Positions 8,256 through 17,098 are shown, counted from the stretch's first letter. The stretch is DNA of 64,000 bases from Mycobacterium sp. (GCF_004298145.1 NZ_SCRH01000072.1:16857-80856); one strand, 5' to 3'. Made by a program: numbers and translations. The notes: a model not told the origin generated them from the letters alone.

Positions 8256-11200
8256 TCACGCCCGCGGGTTGGACCGGCTGGAGTGGGGGTCTGGCGCGTG
8301 GGCGGCGATCCAGTCGCGTAAGTCGTCCGGCGGCAGGGGCGGGCTGTGCACGAAACCCTGGGTGATCATGCAGCCGTACCGCCGCAGGGCGTGCAGGGTG
8401 GCCTCGTTTTCGACACCCTCGGCGACCAGGTCGGCGCCCAGGTTGTGCGCCAGCGCCACCGTGGACCGCACGATGGCGACCGATCGCGTGTCGTGAACCA
8501 ACCGCGTTACGAAAATCCGGTCGAGTTTCAGCTCGTCGACCGAAACCTCTTGCAGGCGAGCCAATGACGACCAGCCAGTGCCGTAGTCGTCGATCGATAT
8601 GCGAATCCCCAAGCGCTGCAATGCGGCGACGGTGTTGCGAGATCGCACGGAATCCACCAGTGCGCTCTCGGTGATCTCGAGAATGAGCGCGTCTGCGGGT
8701 AGGTGGTAGTTTGCCAGCAGCTGCTCGACGGTACCGACGAGCTCGATGTCGAGCAGGTTGGTCGTCGACAGGTTCACCGCGACAGTGAGCGTGACGCCCT
8801 GCTCACGCCAGCACCGGACCTGCTGGAGAGCCATGCTCAGTGTGCGGTTGGAGATCTTGCGCATCAGTCCGGCGCGTTCGGCGACCGGCAAGAACTCCTC
8901 CGGTAGCAGTGTTCCGCGGGTGGGATGCTGCCAGCGCAGCACCGCCTCGACACTGTGAACGCTGCCGTCGCGCCCGTCGATCTTGGGTTGGTAGTGCAAT
9001 CTCAGCTCGTCGGTGTCGAACAATGCCGTCCGCAGTTCCTCGATGAGGTTGGGGTCGTTGTTCCGATAGACCTCAAACGACGAGTCGTAGACCGCGATCT
9101 TGCTTCGGGCGGATTTCGCGTGTGCCATGGCGGTCTCGGCGCGGCTCAGCAGCTCTTGCGGATGGTCGCAGTGGTCGGGGCACAGCGCGATGGCGATGCG
9201 GCCTTCGACTTGCACGGTGATCGGATCCAAGGCAATCGGCTCACTCAAAGCTTCCAGCAGCCGGCCCGCCTGAGCGCTGGCGGCGGTGAGATTGGCCCCG
9301 TCCGCGAGCAGCACGGCGAACTGGTCATCACCCACGCGCGCGAGCAGGTCGTCGTGACGGACACTGCCGGACAACCGGTTTGCGATATGGCACACCAGCT
9401 CATCGCCGAATTGGCGACCGATCGAGTCGGTGATCTCGTGAAAATCGCTCAGGCTCAACAACAACAATGCCCGCCGTGCGGGTGCTCGGCTCGGTATCGA
9501 CGTGGGCCCCGCCGCCGCAGAGGCGGGCAACGCAGTCAGGGCGCTCGCCAGTGAGTGCCGGTTCGGCAGCGCGGTCAGCTCATCGATCACGGCGTGCTTG
9601 CCGCTCGTTTGCAGCAGGCTCGCATCCCGGAGGGTCAGCGAGAACCGCCCGGCCGCCACGATCAGGCTCAACGCTGCCAGTGTCGCGGCGGCTCGCGAAT
9701 CATGCGCCAGGACAATCACTCCCAGCGCCGCAACGGAGGTCGCCACCGCGGTGACATACGGGCTGAATCGGTGTCTGGGTAGTGGCGCCGTCGGCGACGA
9801 AGGGGACCAACTCGCCATCGCGATGAGTATCGACGACGCGGGCCAGCAGGCATCCAGCAAAGAGCCGACCCGATATGAGCCGGCGGTCGTCCGGAACAGA
9901 TAGGCCCCGTCCGCCACCGCAAACAAGACCAATCCGGCCACCAGCAGCACCCAGCGAATCTCATTGCGCCAAGCGAGTATTGGTAACATGCCAGCGGCGA
10001 GGGCCAGGAGCACCAGATCAACCCACGGGTAGGCCAGACCCATCCATACGGTCGCCGGTGTGCGTAACGTCGCCGCTCGGATGGGACCCTCCGTCAAGGC
10101 CGCGGCCACCGCCGCCAACGTCAGGGCGCACACCACCGAATCGAGCTGAATCGGGATCGGCAGCCGCTTGAACCGTGCCCGCATGAGCAGCAGCAGCCCG
10201 GCATAGACGAATGGGTAGTACGCCAGGTACACCGGGTCGGCCACCGACGGGGATCGGCCGTTGGGTACCCACAGGGCGTAGACGATGTCACCCGCGGCCG
10301 AGAACGCCATACCGGCGGCGATCAGTGACCACGCCAACCGGTCGGCCGGTACACGGTACGCGCGAAGGCCAATCAGACCGGCCGCCGACACGTTCAGCGC
10401 CGGGTACAGCGTCGTCGCCGAGAACATGCCATGTCCGGCGTCTGGATGTACGAGGCTGGACACGGCGAAGGCGATCACGCCGATCGCCAGCACCGCGAAG
10501 GCGCCCTGGACACCTCGCGGTGGCTGACGGGCAGCGTCGGTGACATCGCTGGGGGGCGGGTTCGATGTTGCTGTCGCGACGTCGGGAACCGGCGGCGACG
10601 CCTGGGCGCTGGTGCTGCCGGCCACGCGCGATGCGACGGCGGATCCCCTCGAGCCGGGAGACGGCGGAAACGCATAGGGCAGAGGCAGGTCGGGCATGAA
10701 GCTGCGGATACATTGCCCGCCTTCACGTTTGGCGGCGTACATGGCCAGGTCGGCATGCCGCAGCAGCTGATCGACCGTGCACACCGACGCACCGGTGCAC
10801 ACCGTGAATCCGATGCTCGGCCGGACCGTGATCGGAATGCCGTCGATCAGAATGGCCCCGGCGAATGCGTCGAGGATCCGGTGCGCGGCCGCCTGCGATT
10901 CTTTGACGGAAGCCTCGATGACCGCCGCAAATTCGTCGCCACCAAGGCGGGCGATGGTGCCACTTTCCCCCAACGCCGCGGTGAGCCGCCCGGCCACCCG
11001 GACAAGGAGTTCGTCGCCGGCCGGATGGCCCAGGGCGTCGTTGACCGATTTGAAGTTGTCGAGGTCCAGGCACAACACCGCGATGGGCATGCCGTCGGGA
11101 TGCTGGCGCGCGACGGCCTGTTCCAGCCGCTGCAGGAACAGCGCTCGATTGGCCACACCGGTCAGGTGGTCACGAAAAGCCTCCCGCGCGACTTCGGACA

Positions 11201-12188
11201 ACAGATTCTGGTTGTCGACCAGGACGACGAATTGCCGGGCCAGGACGGCGGCAACCAGTACGCCCAGAGCGGCGAGCATGGGGTTGTGCAGCGAATTGCC
11301 CGCCACGTGCGCCCAGCCCACCGCGGCGGCGAGGATCAGCGGCAGGTAGGGCAGCCATAGCCGGGCCCGGAACTCGATCTCATCCGGCGATGCCGGCGTG
11401 GGACGCTCGTGCGCGGCGGCCAGTGCTGCCAGCGCCAATATGGCCAGCCCCGCCACTCGGACCAGGTCACCGGCACCGCCCGTGTGATAGCTGGCGATGC
11501 CGGTATAGAAGACCAGCACCATGTCGGCGACGCAGATGGTCGCGACGCCAGCGGCCAGCAGGCTGCGGCTGGGCCGGTCGCCGGGACGAGCCCGGGACAG
11601 CATCAGGATCGCGGTCGTCACCTGGACGACGTCGGCGAAGACCTCCGCCAGCGTCACCAGCCGCGCACCGGAATGCTCCCGCAGCTGCGCTTCGACCACG
11701 AACACCCAGGCGATGACGAACAGCGACGTCGCCACGATGAGACCGTCGAGAAGCAGACGCCGGGGACTGTTGCGAGACAACTGGGACAGCAGCACCAACG
11801 ACGTCATGGCGCCGACCGGCCACAACAGCAGCACGAACTCGGCCGCCGCAGGGTGGGTGGCGTGGTCGAATTCCGGGCGCACGTCGTAGACCGCCCAAAT
11901 GATCTCACCGGCCGCCCAGCCGAGCAGCGCCGTTACCAGCGCCAGCCAGCCGTATCGCTGCCGCGGGGCCTTGAAGCGGGCCGCGCGCCCGGCGTATGCC
12001 GCCGTGATGACCAGGCATACCGCGATGACGAACCCATTGGCCGGATGCGTGCCGTAGGGACCGCGCCATCCCCAGAACGACGACAGCAGGATCAACGACC
12101 CGGCTGCGCCGTATACACCGGTGAGGAGCCACCCCGCGGGCGCGGGCACCCCGGACCGTCGCCACGGATTCACCACCCGCCGTTTCAT
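8256..12188 (-). CDS. Very large membrane protein with two sensor-GGDEF modules and an EAL domain
   Basis: Cyclic-di-GMP turnover protein of about 1310 residues. Order: about nine membrane helices (residues 20-325), a GGDEF domain with an intact RLGGDEF motif (416-420), a Ser/Pro-rich linker (500-555), a second set of membrane helices (560-850), a second GGDEF-like domain whose signature is degraded to GDDQF (953-957), and a C-terminal EAL domain. The EAL domain reads EAVLRW where EALLRW is usual but keeps NLS, EITES, DDYGTGWSS, KLD and AEGVE, so phosphodiesterase activity is plausible. The cyclase is probably the first GGDEF; the second is probably regulatory. The ATG at 12188 is preceded by GGAG at good spacing; a GTG at 12242 would add 18 residues. 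No such protein lies here in H37Rv. Confidence 0.85.
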   Translation of the reverse strand: MKRRVVNPWRRSGVPAPAGWLLTGVYGAAGSLILLSSFWGWRGPYGTHPANGFVIAVCLVITAAYAGRAARFKAPRQRYGWLALVTALLGWAAGEIIWAVYDVRPEFDHATHPAAAEFVLLLWPVGAMTSLVLLSQLSRNSPRRLLLDGLIVATSLFVIAWVFVVEAQLREHSGARLVTLAEVFADVVQVTTAILMLSRARPGDRPSRSLLAAGVATICVADMVLVFYTGIASYHTGGAGDLVRVAGLAILALAALAAAHERPTPASPDEIEFRARLWLPYLPLILAAAVGWAHVAGNSLHNPMLAALGVLVAAVLARQFVVLVDNQNLLSEVAREAFRDHLTGVANRALFLQRLEQAVARQHPDGMPIAVLCLDLDNFKSVNDALGHPAGDELLVRVAGRLTAALGESGTIARLGGDEFAAVIEASVKESQAAAHRILDAFAGAILIDGIPITVRPSIGFTVCTGASVCTVDQLLRHADLAMYAAKREGGQCIRSFMPDLPLPYAFPPSPGSRGSAVASRVAGSTSAQASPPVPDVATATSNPPPSDVTDAARQPPRGVQGAFAVLAIGVIAFAVSSLVHPDAGHGMFSATTLYPALNVSAAGLIGLRAYRVPADRLAWSLIAAGMAFSAAGDIVYALWVPNGRSPSVADPVYLAYYPFVYAGLLLLMRARFKRLPIPIQLDSVVCALTLAAVAAALTEGPIRAATLRTPATVWMGLAYPWVDLVLLALAAGMLPILAWRNEIRWVLLVAGLVLFAVADGAYLFRTTAGSYRVGSLLDACWPASSILIAMASWSPSSPTAPLPRHRFSPYVTAVATSVAALGVIVLAHDSRAAATLAALSLIVAAGRFSLTLRDASLLQTSGKHAVIDELTALPNRHSLASALTALPASAAAGPTSIPSRAPARRALLLLSLSDFHEITDSIGRQFGDELVCHIANRLSGSVRHDDLLARVGDDQFAVLLADGANLTAASAQAGRLLEALSEPIALDPITVQVEGRIAIALCPDHCDHPQELLSRAETAMAHAKSARSKIAVYDSSFEVYRNNDPNLIEELRTALFDTDELRLHYQPKIDGRDGSVHSVEAVLRWQHPTRGTLLPEEFLPVAERAGLMRKISNRTLSMALQQVRCWREQGVTLTVAVNLSTTNLLDIELVGTVEQLLANYHLPADALILEITESALVDSVRSRNTVAALQRLGIRISIDDYGTGWSSLARLQEVSVDELKLDRIFVTRLVHDTRSVAIVRSTVALAHNLGADLVAEGVENEATLHALRRYGCMITQGFVHSPPLPPDDLRDWIAAHAPDPHSSRSNPRA

Positions 12189-12395
12189 GACCGCTCCAGC
12201 CACTCCCCCCGCTGTGTGGTGAAGAAACGAACACTTCACCACGAGTTACAGGGCATTAAACCGCTGCGCATGTGCGCGAAGTGTGGCTTTTGCCAGGTTG
12301 GTGCGACGCTGGCCGTGCTCGGGTGGGGCCAGCCGTCGCAAACGCGCAGTCGACGAGCCCCGATTTGCTCCACGAGGGGACGACCCGCAATGGGC

Positions 12396-12830
12396 TTAGT
12401 CCGGCTGACTTGCGTCGATCCGGGCCAGCGCGTTGCGCAGAATCTGGCCGGTGGCGTCCCGATCGGGGTCGCGGCGAAGCAGCAGTCCTTTGGCCACCGA
12501 CAGCTTGTCGCCGTTGCGGCGCGGCAAGACGTGCAGGTGGATGTGGAACACCGTCTGGAAGGCGGCGCTGCCGTCGTTGATGGCGATGTTGGTCGCGTCG
12601 GCCAATTCCGTCGTGCGCGCCGCCCGGGCGATGCGCTGGCCCAGGGTGATCATCCCGGCCAGCGTCTCCGGCGCGGTGTCGGTGAGATCGACGCTGTGCC
12701 GTTTCGGCACCACCAGCGTGTGGCCGCGGGTGAACGGGCGGATATCGAGGATCGCCAGGTAGTCATCGTCTTCGTAGATCCGGATGGCCGGAGCTTCACC
12801 GGCGACGACCGCACAGAACACGCAGGACAT
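12396..12830 (-). CDS. HIT-family nucleotide hydrolase/transferase
   Basis: Histidine-triad protein of 144 residues that hydrolyses or transfers nucleotides (AMP-lysine, dinucleoside polyphosphate or adenylyl-sulfate type substrates in the family). The HxHxH catalytic triad is FHIHLHVLP at residues 95-103, and the N-terminus MSCVFCAVVAGEAPAIRIYE with its two cysteines is typical of bacterial HinT-like proteins. I prefer the ATG at 12830 over the one three codons upstream because it gives the same N-terminus and length as Rv1262c. It is divergent from amiB2, 84 bases away. The 207 bases between this gene and the GGDEF/EAL gene hold nothing I can recognise. Confidence 0.9.
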   Translation of the reverse strand: MSCVFCAVVAGEAPAIRIYEDDDYLAILDIRPFTRGHTLVVPKRHSVDLTDTAPETLAGMITLGQRIARAARTTELADATNIAINDGSAAFQTVFHIHLHVLPRRNGDKLSVAKGLLLRRDPDRDATGQILRNALARIDASQPD

Positions 12831-12914
12831 GTGGCCCACGGTACTGGCTGCTCCGCCGCGACCACGCCGAGGCCAGCGGCGGCCCGGCGCGATTTAGGGG
12901 GATACGCTGCCGCA

Positions 12915-14300
12915 GTGAACGATCTCGCCTTCGCCGGCGCGGCGGCACAAGCGCGCATGCTGGCCGACGGCGAACTGACCGCACCGGAGTTGCTCGAGGT
13001 CTACCTGGAGCGGATTGTGCAGCTGGACAGCCAGCTGCGTTGCTACCGCGTGGTGCTCGCCGACCACGCTCGTTACGAGGCCGCGGTGGCGCAGGACCGG
13101 CTGGACGCCGGCGAACGGCGGCCACTGCTCGGCGTGCCGATCGCGATCAAGGACGACGTCGACGTCGCCGGGGAGGTGACGACGTTCGGCAGCGGCGGAC
13201 ACCGGCCCGCGGTGACCTCCGACGCGGAGGTGGTGCGCCGGCTGCGCGCCGCGGGCGCCGTCATCATCGGCAAAACCAATGTGCCCGAGCTGATGATGCT
13301 GCCCTACACCGAGTCGTTGACCTTCGGAGCTACCCGTAATCCGTGGGATCCCAGACGCACACCGGGCGGCAGCAGCGGGGGCAGTGCCGCCGCGGTCGCG
13401 GCCGGGCTGGCTCCGCTGGCGTTGGGATCCGACGGGGGTGGCTCGATTCGCATCCCGGCGACCTGGTGTGGCGTGTTCGGCCTGAAGCCGCAACGCGACC
13501 GGGTGTCGTTGGAACCGCATGACAATGCCTGGTACGGGTTGAGCGTCAACGGCCCGATCGCCCGGACGGTGATAGACGCGGCCTTGTTCCTGGATGCGAC
13601 CTCGACGGTGCCTGGGCCCGAAGGGGAGTTCATGAGTGCGGCGACGCGCAACCCCGGTCGGCTGCGAATTGCGTTGAGCACCAAGGTCCCGACGCCCCTA
13701 CCGGTCCGGGTCGGCAAACCGGAGTTGACGGCGCTCGACCAGGCCGGCGCGTTACTTCGCGATCTCGGCCACGACGTCATCACGGCCGACCCGGAATATC
13801 CGGCCTCGGCGATACTCGCCAACTACCTGCCTCGTTACTTGCGCGGCATCTGCGACGACGCGGACGCCCTGGCCCATCCGGAACGTCTGGAAACGCGTAC
13901 CCGCAACATGGCCCGCCTGGGGTCGTTCTTCTCGGACCGTCGCATGGAGGCGATCCGAGCGGCCGAGGGGGCCGTGATCTCGCGGATTCAGGCGATCTTC
14001 GACGACGTCGACATCGTCGTCACGCCCGGAACCGCAACGGGCCCATCGCGTATCGGCGCCTATCAACGGCGCGGCGCCGTGTCGACGCTGCTGAGGGTAG
14101 GGCAGTGCGTTCCCTACCAACAGATCTGGAATTTGACCGGACAGCCCGCCGCGGTGGTTCCGTGGGACTTCGACGGAGACGGCATGCCGATGTCGGTCCA
14201 ACTTGTCGGCCGGCCATATGACGAAGCGACGCTGCTGTCGGTGTCGGCGCAGATCGAAGCCGCCCGACCGTGGGCGTTGCGCCGGCCGCCGGTGTCGTAA
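12915..14300 (+). CDS. amiB2: Amidase AmiB2
   Basis: Amidase-signature hydrolase, 461 residues, cleaving a carboxamide to acid and ammonia. The catalytic Lys lies in VPIAIKDDVDVAG, the cis-Ser and nucleophile Ser region is TPGGSSGGSAAAVAAGLAP and the oxyanion/DGGGS stretch is LGSDGGGSIRIPATWCG. Agreement with Rv1263 extends over the whole length, including the C-terminal GMPMSVQLVGRPYDEATLL. The GTG start at 12915 gives the mycobacterial N-terminus NDLAFAGAAAQARML; the same frame is open a long way upstream over the antisense of neighbouring genes, which is a GC artefact. Physiological substrate unknown. Confidence 0.9.
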   Translation: MNDLAFAGAAAQARMLADGELTAPELLEVYLERIVQLDSQLRCYRVVLADHARYEAAVAQDRLDAGERRPLLGVPIAIKDDVDVAGEVTTFGSGGHRPAVTSDAEVVRRLRAAGAVIIGKTNVPELMMLPYTESLTFGATRNPWDPRRTPGGSSGGSAAAVAAGLAPLALGSDGGGSIRIPATWCGVFGLKPQRDRVSLEPHDNAWYGLSVNGPIARTVIDAALFLDATSTVPGPEGEFMSAATRNPGRLRIALSTKVPTPLPVRVGKPELTALDQAGALLRDLGHDVITADPEYPASAILANYLPRYLRGICDDADALAHPERLETRTRNMARLGSFFSDRRMEAIRAAEGAVISRIQAIFDDVDIVVTPGTATGPSRIGAYQRRGAVSTLLRVGQCVPYQQIWNLTGQPAAVVPWDFDGDGMPMSVQLVGRPYDEATLLSVSAQIEAARPWALRRPPVS

Positions 14301-14330
14301 CAGCGGACCAGCCCCCGCGATCGGGTGGAT

Positions 14331-14492
14331 CTACGTGCGCCGACCCGCATCGCCCGGCTGCGCCGCGCTCACGATCGGCGCGGTCTACGCGCGCCGACCC
14401 GCATCGCCCGGCTGCGCCGCGCTCACGATCGGCGCGGTCTACGCCCGCCGACCCGCATCGCCCGGCTGCGCCGCGCTCACGATCGGCGCCCA
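14331..14492. repeat. Three tandem 54-bp repeats spanning the 3' end of the DNA glycosylase gene
   Basis: Three consecutive 54-base units at 14331-14384, 14385-14438 and 14439-14492 differ at only a few positions; each contains CGACCCGCATCGCCCGGCTG. Fifty-four bases are 18 codons. Read on the minus strand each unit encodes (A)PIVSAAQPGDAGRRA followed by a stop. The unit nearest the gene is its real 3' end; the two others are duplicated copies, including stop codons, downstream. This is a minisatellite that could vary in copy number between strains. Confidence 0.85.
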
Positions 14493-14963
14493 CGCCGCGA
14501 GCTTGGCACCCGGCCGCATCACGTGGGCCGGGCTGGTCGACGGCAGCCGGTGGTAGTGGATCTCGTCGGGCGCCACCGCCAGCCTGCGGTACAGCTCGGC
14601 GGCCTTGACGCCGTTGAAGTACACCGCCGTGATGGTGGGGTAATCGGCGAACAGTTCGCCAAAATCGTTGACCACCAGACTCTTTGGATCGATAGCCGAG
14701 TCGGCACTGCCGCCGCGGCGACAGCTGTGAAGCACATCCCACAGGGCGACCTGGTGGGATTGCAGTTCCGCCAGACGTCTGTCGTAGGGCGCGGCCGCCT
14801 CGAAGCCGAAAAGCTCTCCGGTGATCGACCAGAACGCATTGCGCGGATTGGCGTAGTACTGGCCCGCCGCCAGTGATTGCGCACTGGGGAACGAGCCCAG
14901 GATCAGCGTCCTGGCGCGCTCGTCGACGACCGGCGGGAATCCCCGCAGCAACGCTGTGCTCAT
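14439..14963 (-). CDS. DNA-deoxyinosine glycosylase (UDG superfamily family 6)
   Basis: Base-excision repair enzyme that would remove hypoxanthine (deaminated adenine) from DNA. The 174-residue protein starts with LILGSFPSAQSLAAGQYYANPRNAFW, the family-6 motif 1 in which an Asn replaces the Asp of classical uracil glycosylases, and ends its catalytic domain with LPSTSPAH (motif 2). The C-terminal 17 residues are encoded by the first unit of a 54-bp tandem repeat. Start: ATG at 14963, with a GTG immediately before it; no strong ribosome binding site is visible. It is divergent from the adenylyl cyclase gene. I recall no such gene between Rv1263 and Rv1264 in H37Rv, so this organism has two deamination-repair glycosylases (with UdgB) within 10 kb. 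Confidence 0.85.
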   Translation of the reverse strand: MSTALLRGFPPVVDERARTLILGSFPSAQSLAAGQYYANPRNAFWSITGELFGFEAAAPYDRRLAELQSHQVALWDVLHSCRRGGSADSAIDPKSLVVNDFGELFADYPTITAVYFNGVKAAELYRRLAVAPDEIHYHRLPSTSPAHVMRPGAKLAAWAPIVSAAQPGDAGRRA

Positions 14964-15003
14964 CACGTCACATCATGACGCGCCGGCGTTGTACGTTGGC
15001 GAC

Positions 15004-16128
15004 GTGCACGCCGGGGACGACCACACCATCGACGATCTGCTCGAAGGTCTCGAGGGAGCCGCGCGCACGGAACGGGCCGAACTCGTGAAGTGGCTGTTCG
15101 ACCAGGGCATCACCGCCGAGGAGATCCGGGCGACCAATCCGCCTCTGTTGCTGGCCACTCGCCACATCATCGGCGACGACGGCACGTACGTGTCGACCCG
15201 GGAGATCAGCGAGACCCACGGCATCGACCTGGGCCTGCTGCAGCGCGTACAGCGCGCCATCGGTCTGGTCCGGGTCGACGACCCCGACGCGGTCGTCCAC
15301 ATGCGCGCCGACGGTGAAGCCGCTGCGTTCAGCCAGCGGTTCGTGGAGCTGGGGCTGGATCCCGATCACGTGGTTCTCGTGGTTCAGGTGCTTGCCGAAG
15401 GTCTGTCGCGGACCGCCGAAGTCATGCGGTACTCAGCGCTTTCGGCGATCATGCGTCCGGGCGCCACTGAGCTCGAAATCGCCCAAGCCTCAAAGGCCTT
15501 GGTGAACGAAATCGCGCCCATGCTCGGCCCGATGATCCAGAACATGTTGTTCATGCAGCTGCGCCACATGATGGAGACCGAAGCGGTCAATGCCGCGGAG
15601 CGCGCCGCCGGAAAGCCGCTCCCGGGCGCGCGCCAAATCAGCGTTGCCTTCGCTGATCTGGTCGGCTTCACCCGCATCGGCGAGGTGGTAACGCCCGAAG
15701 AGCTGGGCCATTTGGCCAACCGGCTGGCCATCCTCGCCCGTGACATGACCGCTCCCCCGGTGCGTTTCATCAAGACTATCGGTGACGCGGTGATGTTCGT
15801 CTGCCCCGACCCGCAGCCCTTGCTCGATGTCGTCGTGAAACTCGTCGAAGCGGTCGATTCCGACAACGACTTCCCCCGGTTGCGGGCGGGGGTGGCCTCG
15901 GGCATGGCGGTGAGCCGGGCCGGTGATTGGTTCGGCAGTCCGGTCAACGTGGCGAGCCGTGTCACCGGCGTGGCGCGTGCGGGCACCGTCCTGGTCGCGG
16001 ATTCGGTGTGGGACGTCATTGGGGAGCGCGGTGAGTTTTCGGGATCGTTCGCCGGTGCCCGCCGCCTCAAGGGGATCAAGGGCGAGGTCAAACTGTTTCG
16101 CGTCCGGCGGGGCGACGGCGAGGACTGA
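15004..16128 (+). CDS. Class III adenylyl cyclase, pH-sensing type (Rv1264-like)
   Basis: Soluble class IIIc adenylyl cyclase making cAMP. The 374-residue protein has an N-terminal autoinhibitory helical domain (1-205) and a C-terminal cyclase domain. Catalytic residues are all present by position against Rv1264: metal-binding Asp218 in FADLVGFT, Lys257 and Asp261 in FIKTIGDAVMF, Asp308 in GDWFGSPVNVASRV with Asn315 and Arg319. In M. tuberculosis the paired N-domain makes the enzyme strongly active at acid pH. I chose the GTG at 15004, which aligns with the H37Rv start and leaves about 40 bases to the divergent glycosylase; an upstream GTG at 14956 would overlap that gene. The next gene downstream is the cAMP-responsive Rv1265-like gene. 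Confidence 0.9.
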   Translation: MHAGDDHTIDDLLEGLEGAARTERAELVKWLFDQGITAEEIRATNPPLLLATRHIIGDDGTYVSTREISETHGIDLGLLQRVQRAIGLVRVDDPDAVVHMRADGEAAAFSQRFVELGLDPDHVVLVVQVLAEGLSRTAEVMRYSALSAIMRPGATELEIAQASKALVNEIAPMLGPMIQNMLFMQLRHMMETEAVNAAERAAGKPLPGARQISVAFADLVGFTRIGEVVTPEELGHLANRLAILARDMTAPPVRFIKTIGDAVMFVCPDPQPLLDVVVKLVEAVDSDNDFPRLRAGVASGMAVSRAGDWFGSPVNVASRVTGVARAGTVLVADSVWDVIGERGEFSGSFAGARRLKGIKGEVKLFRVRRGDGED

Positions 16129-16390
16129 CCGCCGCTGAGCGTGGCGAACGATTGTGTCGATATGGGCAGGCCCGGTGCGACTCCTGGGGGCGTCTGACTC
16201 CGTCTTACGCGTGTCCTACGCGGCCGGATTCCTACCCCGTGTTCCGGCGCTTCGAATTGGTCGCTTCCCGGGCCTGCTTCGCTATCCAAAATACGCCGTC
16301 GAACAGCCCGGATCAACGGGTTTTCCGGTCCAGGGATGAGATCGGCGACCGGCCCTCTTTCGCTGCCGGTGAACGCTATTCCGTTAAGAG

Positions 16391-16414
16391 TGTAACGATG
16401 TAATCATGTAATTA
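16391..16414 (+). promoter_or_regulatory. Three tandem TGTAA octamers abutting a start codon
   Basis: TGTAACGA, TGTAATCA and TGTAATTA stand in perfect 8-base phase at 16391-16414 and the last base is the A of the ATG of the following gene. This is an island of low GC in a GC-rich region. One protein turn per 8 bases is unusual for a DNA-binding site, but the array would occlude translation or transcription start, so an operator is a reasonable guess. It does not match the TGTGA-N6-TCACA site of mycobacterial CRP. The rest of the 285-base gap 16129-16413 shows nothing recognisable. Confidence 0.45.
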
Positions 16415-16998
16415 TGAAAGCGCATCACGCACACGGGCGCCGATACGGGCGTCCCGGGGGCTGGCAGCAGGCCCAGCAACCCGACGCCAGCGACGCCGCG
16501 GAATGGTTCGCCGGGCGTCTTCCGGAGAAATGGTTCGACGGCGACCCCACGGTGATCGTCGACCGCGAAGAGATCACCGTCATCGGAAAGCTCGCGGACA
16601 CGGCGAACTCCGAAAGCGAAGGGAGCGAGGCCCGCGCGGCCGGGCGAGCGTCGCGATTCCGCGAGGAAACACGTTCCGAGCGAATGCATGTCGCCGACGA
16701 AGCTCAGGATCGCTACGGACGCAAGGTTTCCTGGGGGGTCGAGGTCGGCTCCGCAACGGGCACGGAACGAATTCTGTTCACCCACATCGCAGTACCTGTC
16801 ATGACTCGGCTGAAGCAACCAGAACGCCAGGTGCTCGACACGTTGGTCGACGCCGGTGTCGCCCGGTCCCGCGCCGACGCCCTCGCGTGGTCGGTGAAGC
16901 TGGTCGGTGAGCACGCTGAGGAGTGGCTGGCCAAATTGCGCGACGCGATGACGGCGGTCGACGACCTGCGCGCGCAGGGCCCCGATCTGCCGTCGTAA
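16414..16998 (+). CDS. Conserved mycobacterial protein, Rv1265-like
   Basis: A 194-residue soluble protein of unknown biochemical function, identified by position after the adenylyl cyclase and by a typical mycobacterial sequence. In M. tuberculosis the Rv1265 product was reported as cAMP-regulated. Visible parts: a short basic N-terminus MKAHHAHGRRYGRPGGWQQ, a segment WFAGRLPEKWFDGDPTVIVD shared by several actinobacterial proteins, a central charged region (65-100), and a C-terminal helical segment LDTLVDAGVARSRADALAWS, which resembles the helix pair of CopG/RHH or actinobacterial DNA-binding tails. Start at the ATG that ends the TGTAA octamer array. A DNA-binding or cAMP-linked role is inference. 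Confidence 0.7.
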   Translation: MKAHHAHGRRYGRPGGWQQAQQPDASDAAEWFAGRLPEKWFDGDPTVIVDREEITVIGKLADTANSESEGSEARAAGRASRFREETRSERMHVADEAQDRYGRKVSWGVEVGSATGTERILFTHIAVPVMTRLKQPERQVLDTLVDAGVARSRADALAWSVKLVGEHAEEWLAKLRDAMTAVDDLRAQGPDLPS

Positions 16999-16999
16999 C

Positions 17000-17098
17000 A
17001 CGCCCTGGCGTTCTTGGTGCGCAGCCGTCGGGCCAGTCGTTGTCGATCTTGTCGGCGATCTGACCGGCCGGCTCGCTGATGCGGTAGCTCGCGCAGTT
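17000..17098 (-). pseudogene. Possible remnant of the pknH C-terminal sensor domain
   Basis: Between the Rv1265-like gene and embR, where H37Rv has the serine/threonine kinase gene pknH, there are only about 100 bases. Read on the minus strand directly after the embR stop, shifted by one base from the embR frame, they encode NCASYRISEPAGQIADKI followed by about 15 more residues. This resembles the end of the extracellular PknH-like sensor domain, where a conserved Cys is followed by a tyrosine-rich strand and a helix of the pattern QIADKI. No kinase domain or membrane helix remains. The segment is short, so chance similarity is possible. Confidence 0.35.

Noticed and set aside
11409..12914. 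Long upstream extension of the amiB2 frame (963 codons in total)
   Set aside because: It runs antisense over the GGDEF/EAL and HIT genes, is rich in Arg/Pro/Gln shadow composition and has no homology; amiB2 starts normally at 12915.
16391..16414. CRP (cAMP receptor protein) site before the Rv1265-like gene
   Set aside because: TGTAA octamers are direct repeats and lack the TCACA half of the CRP consensus.
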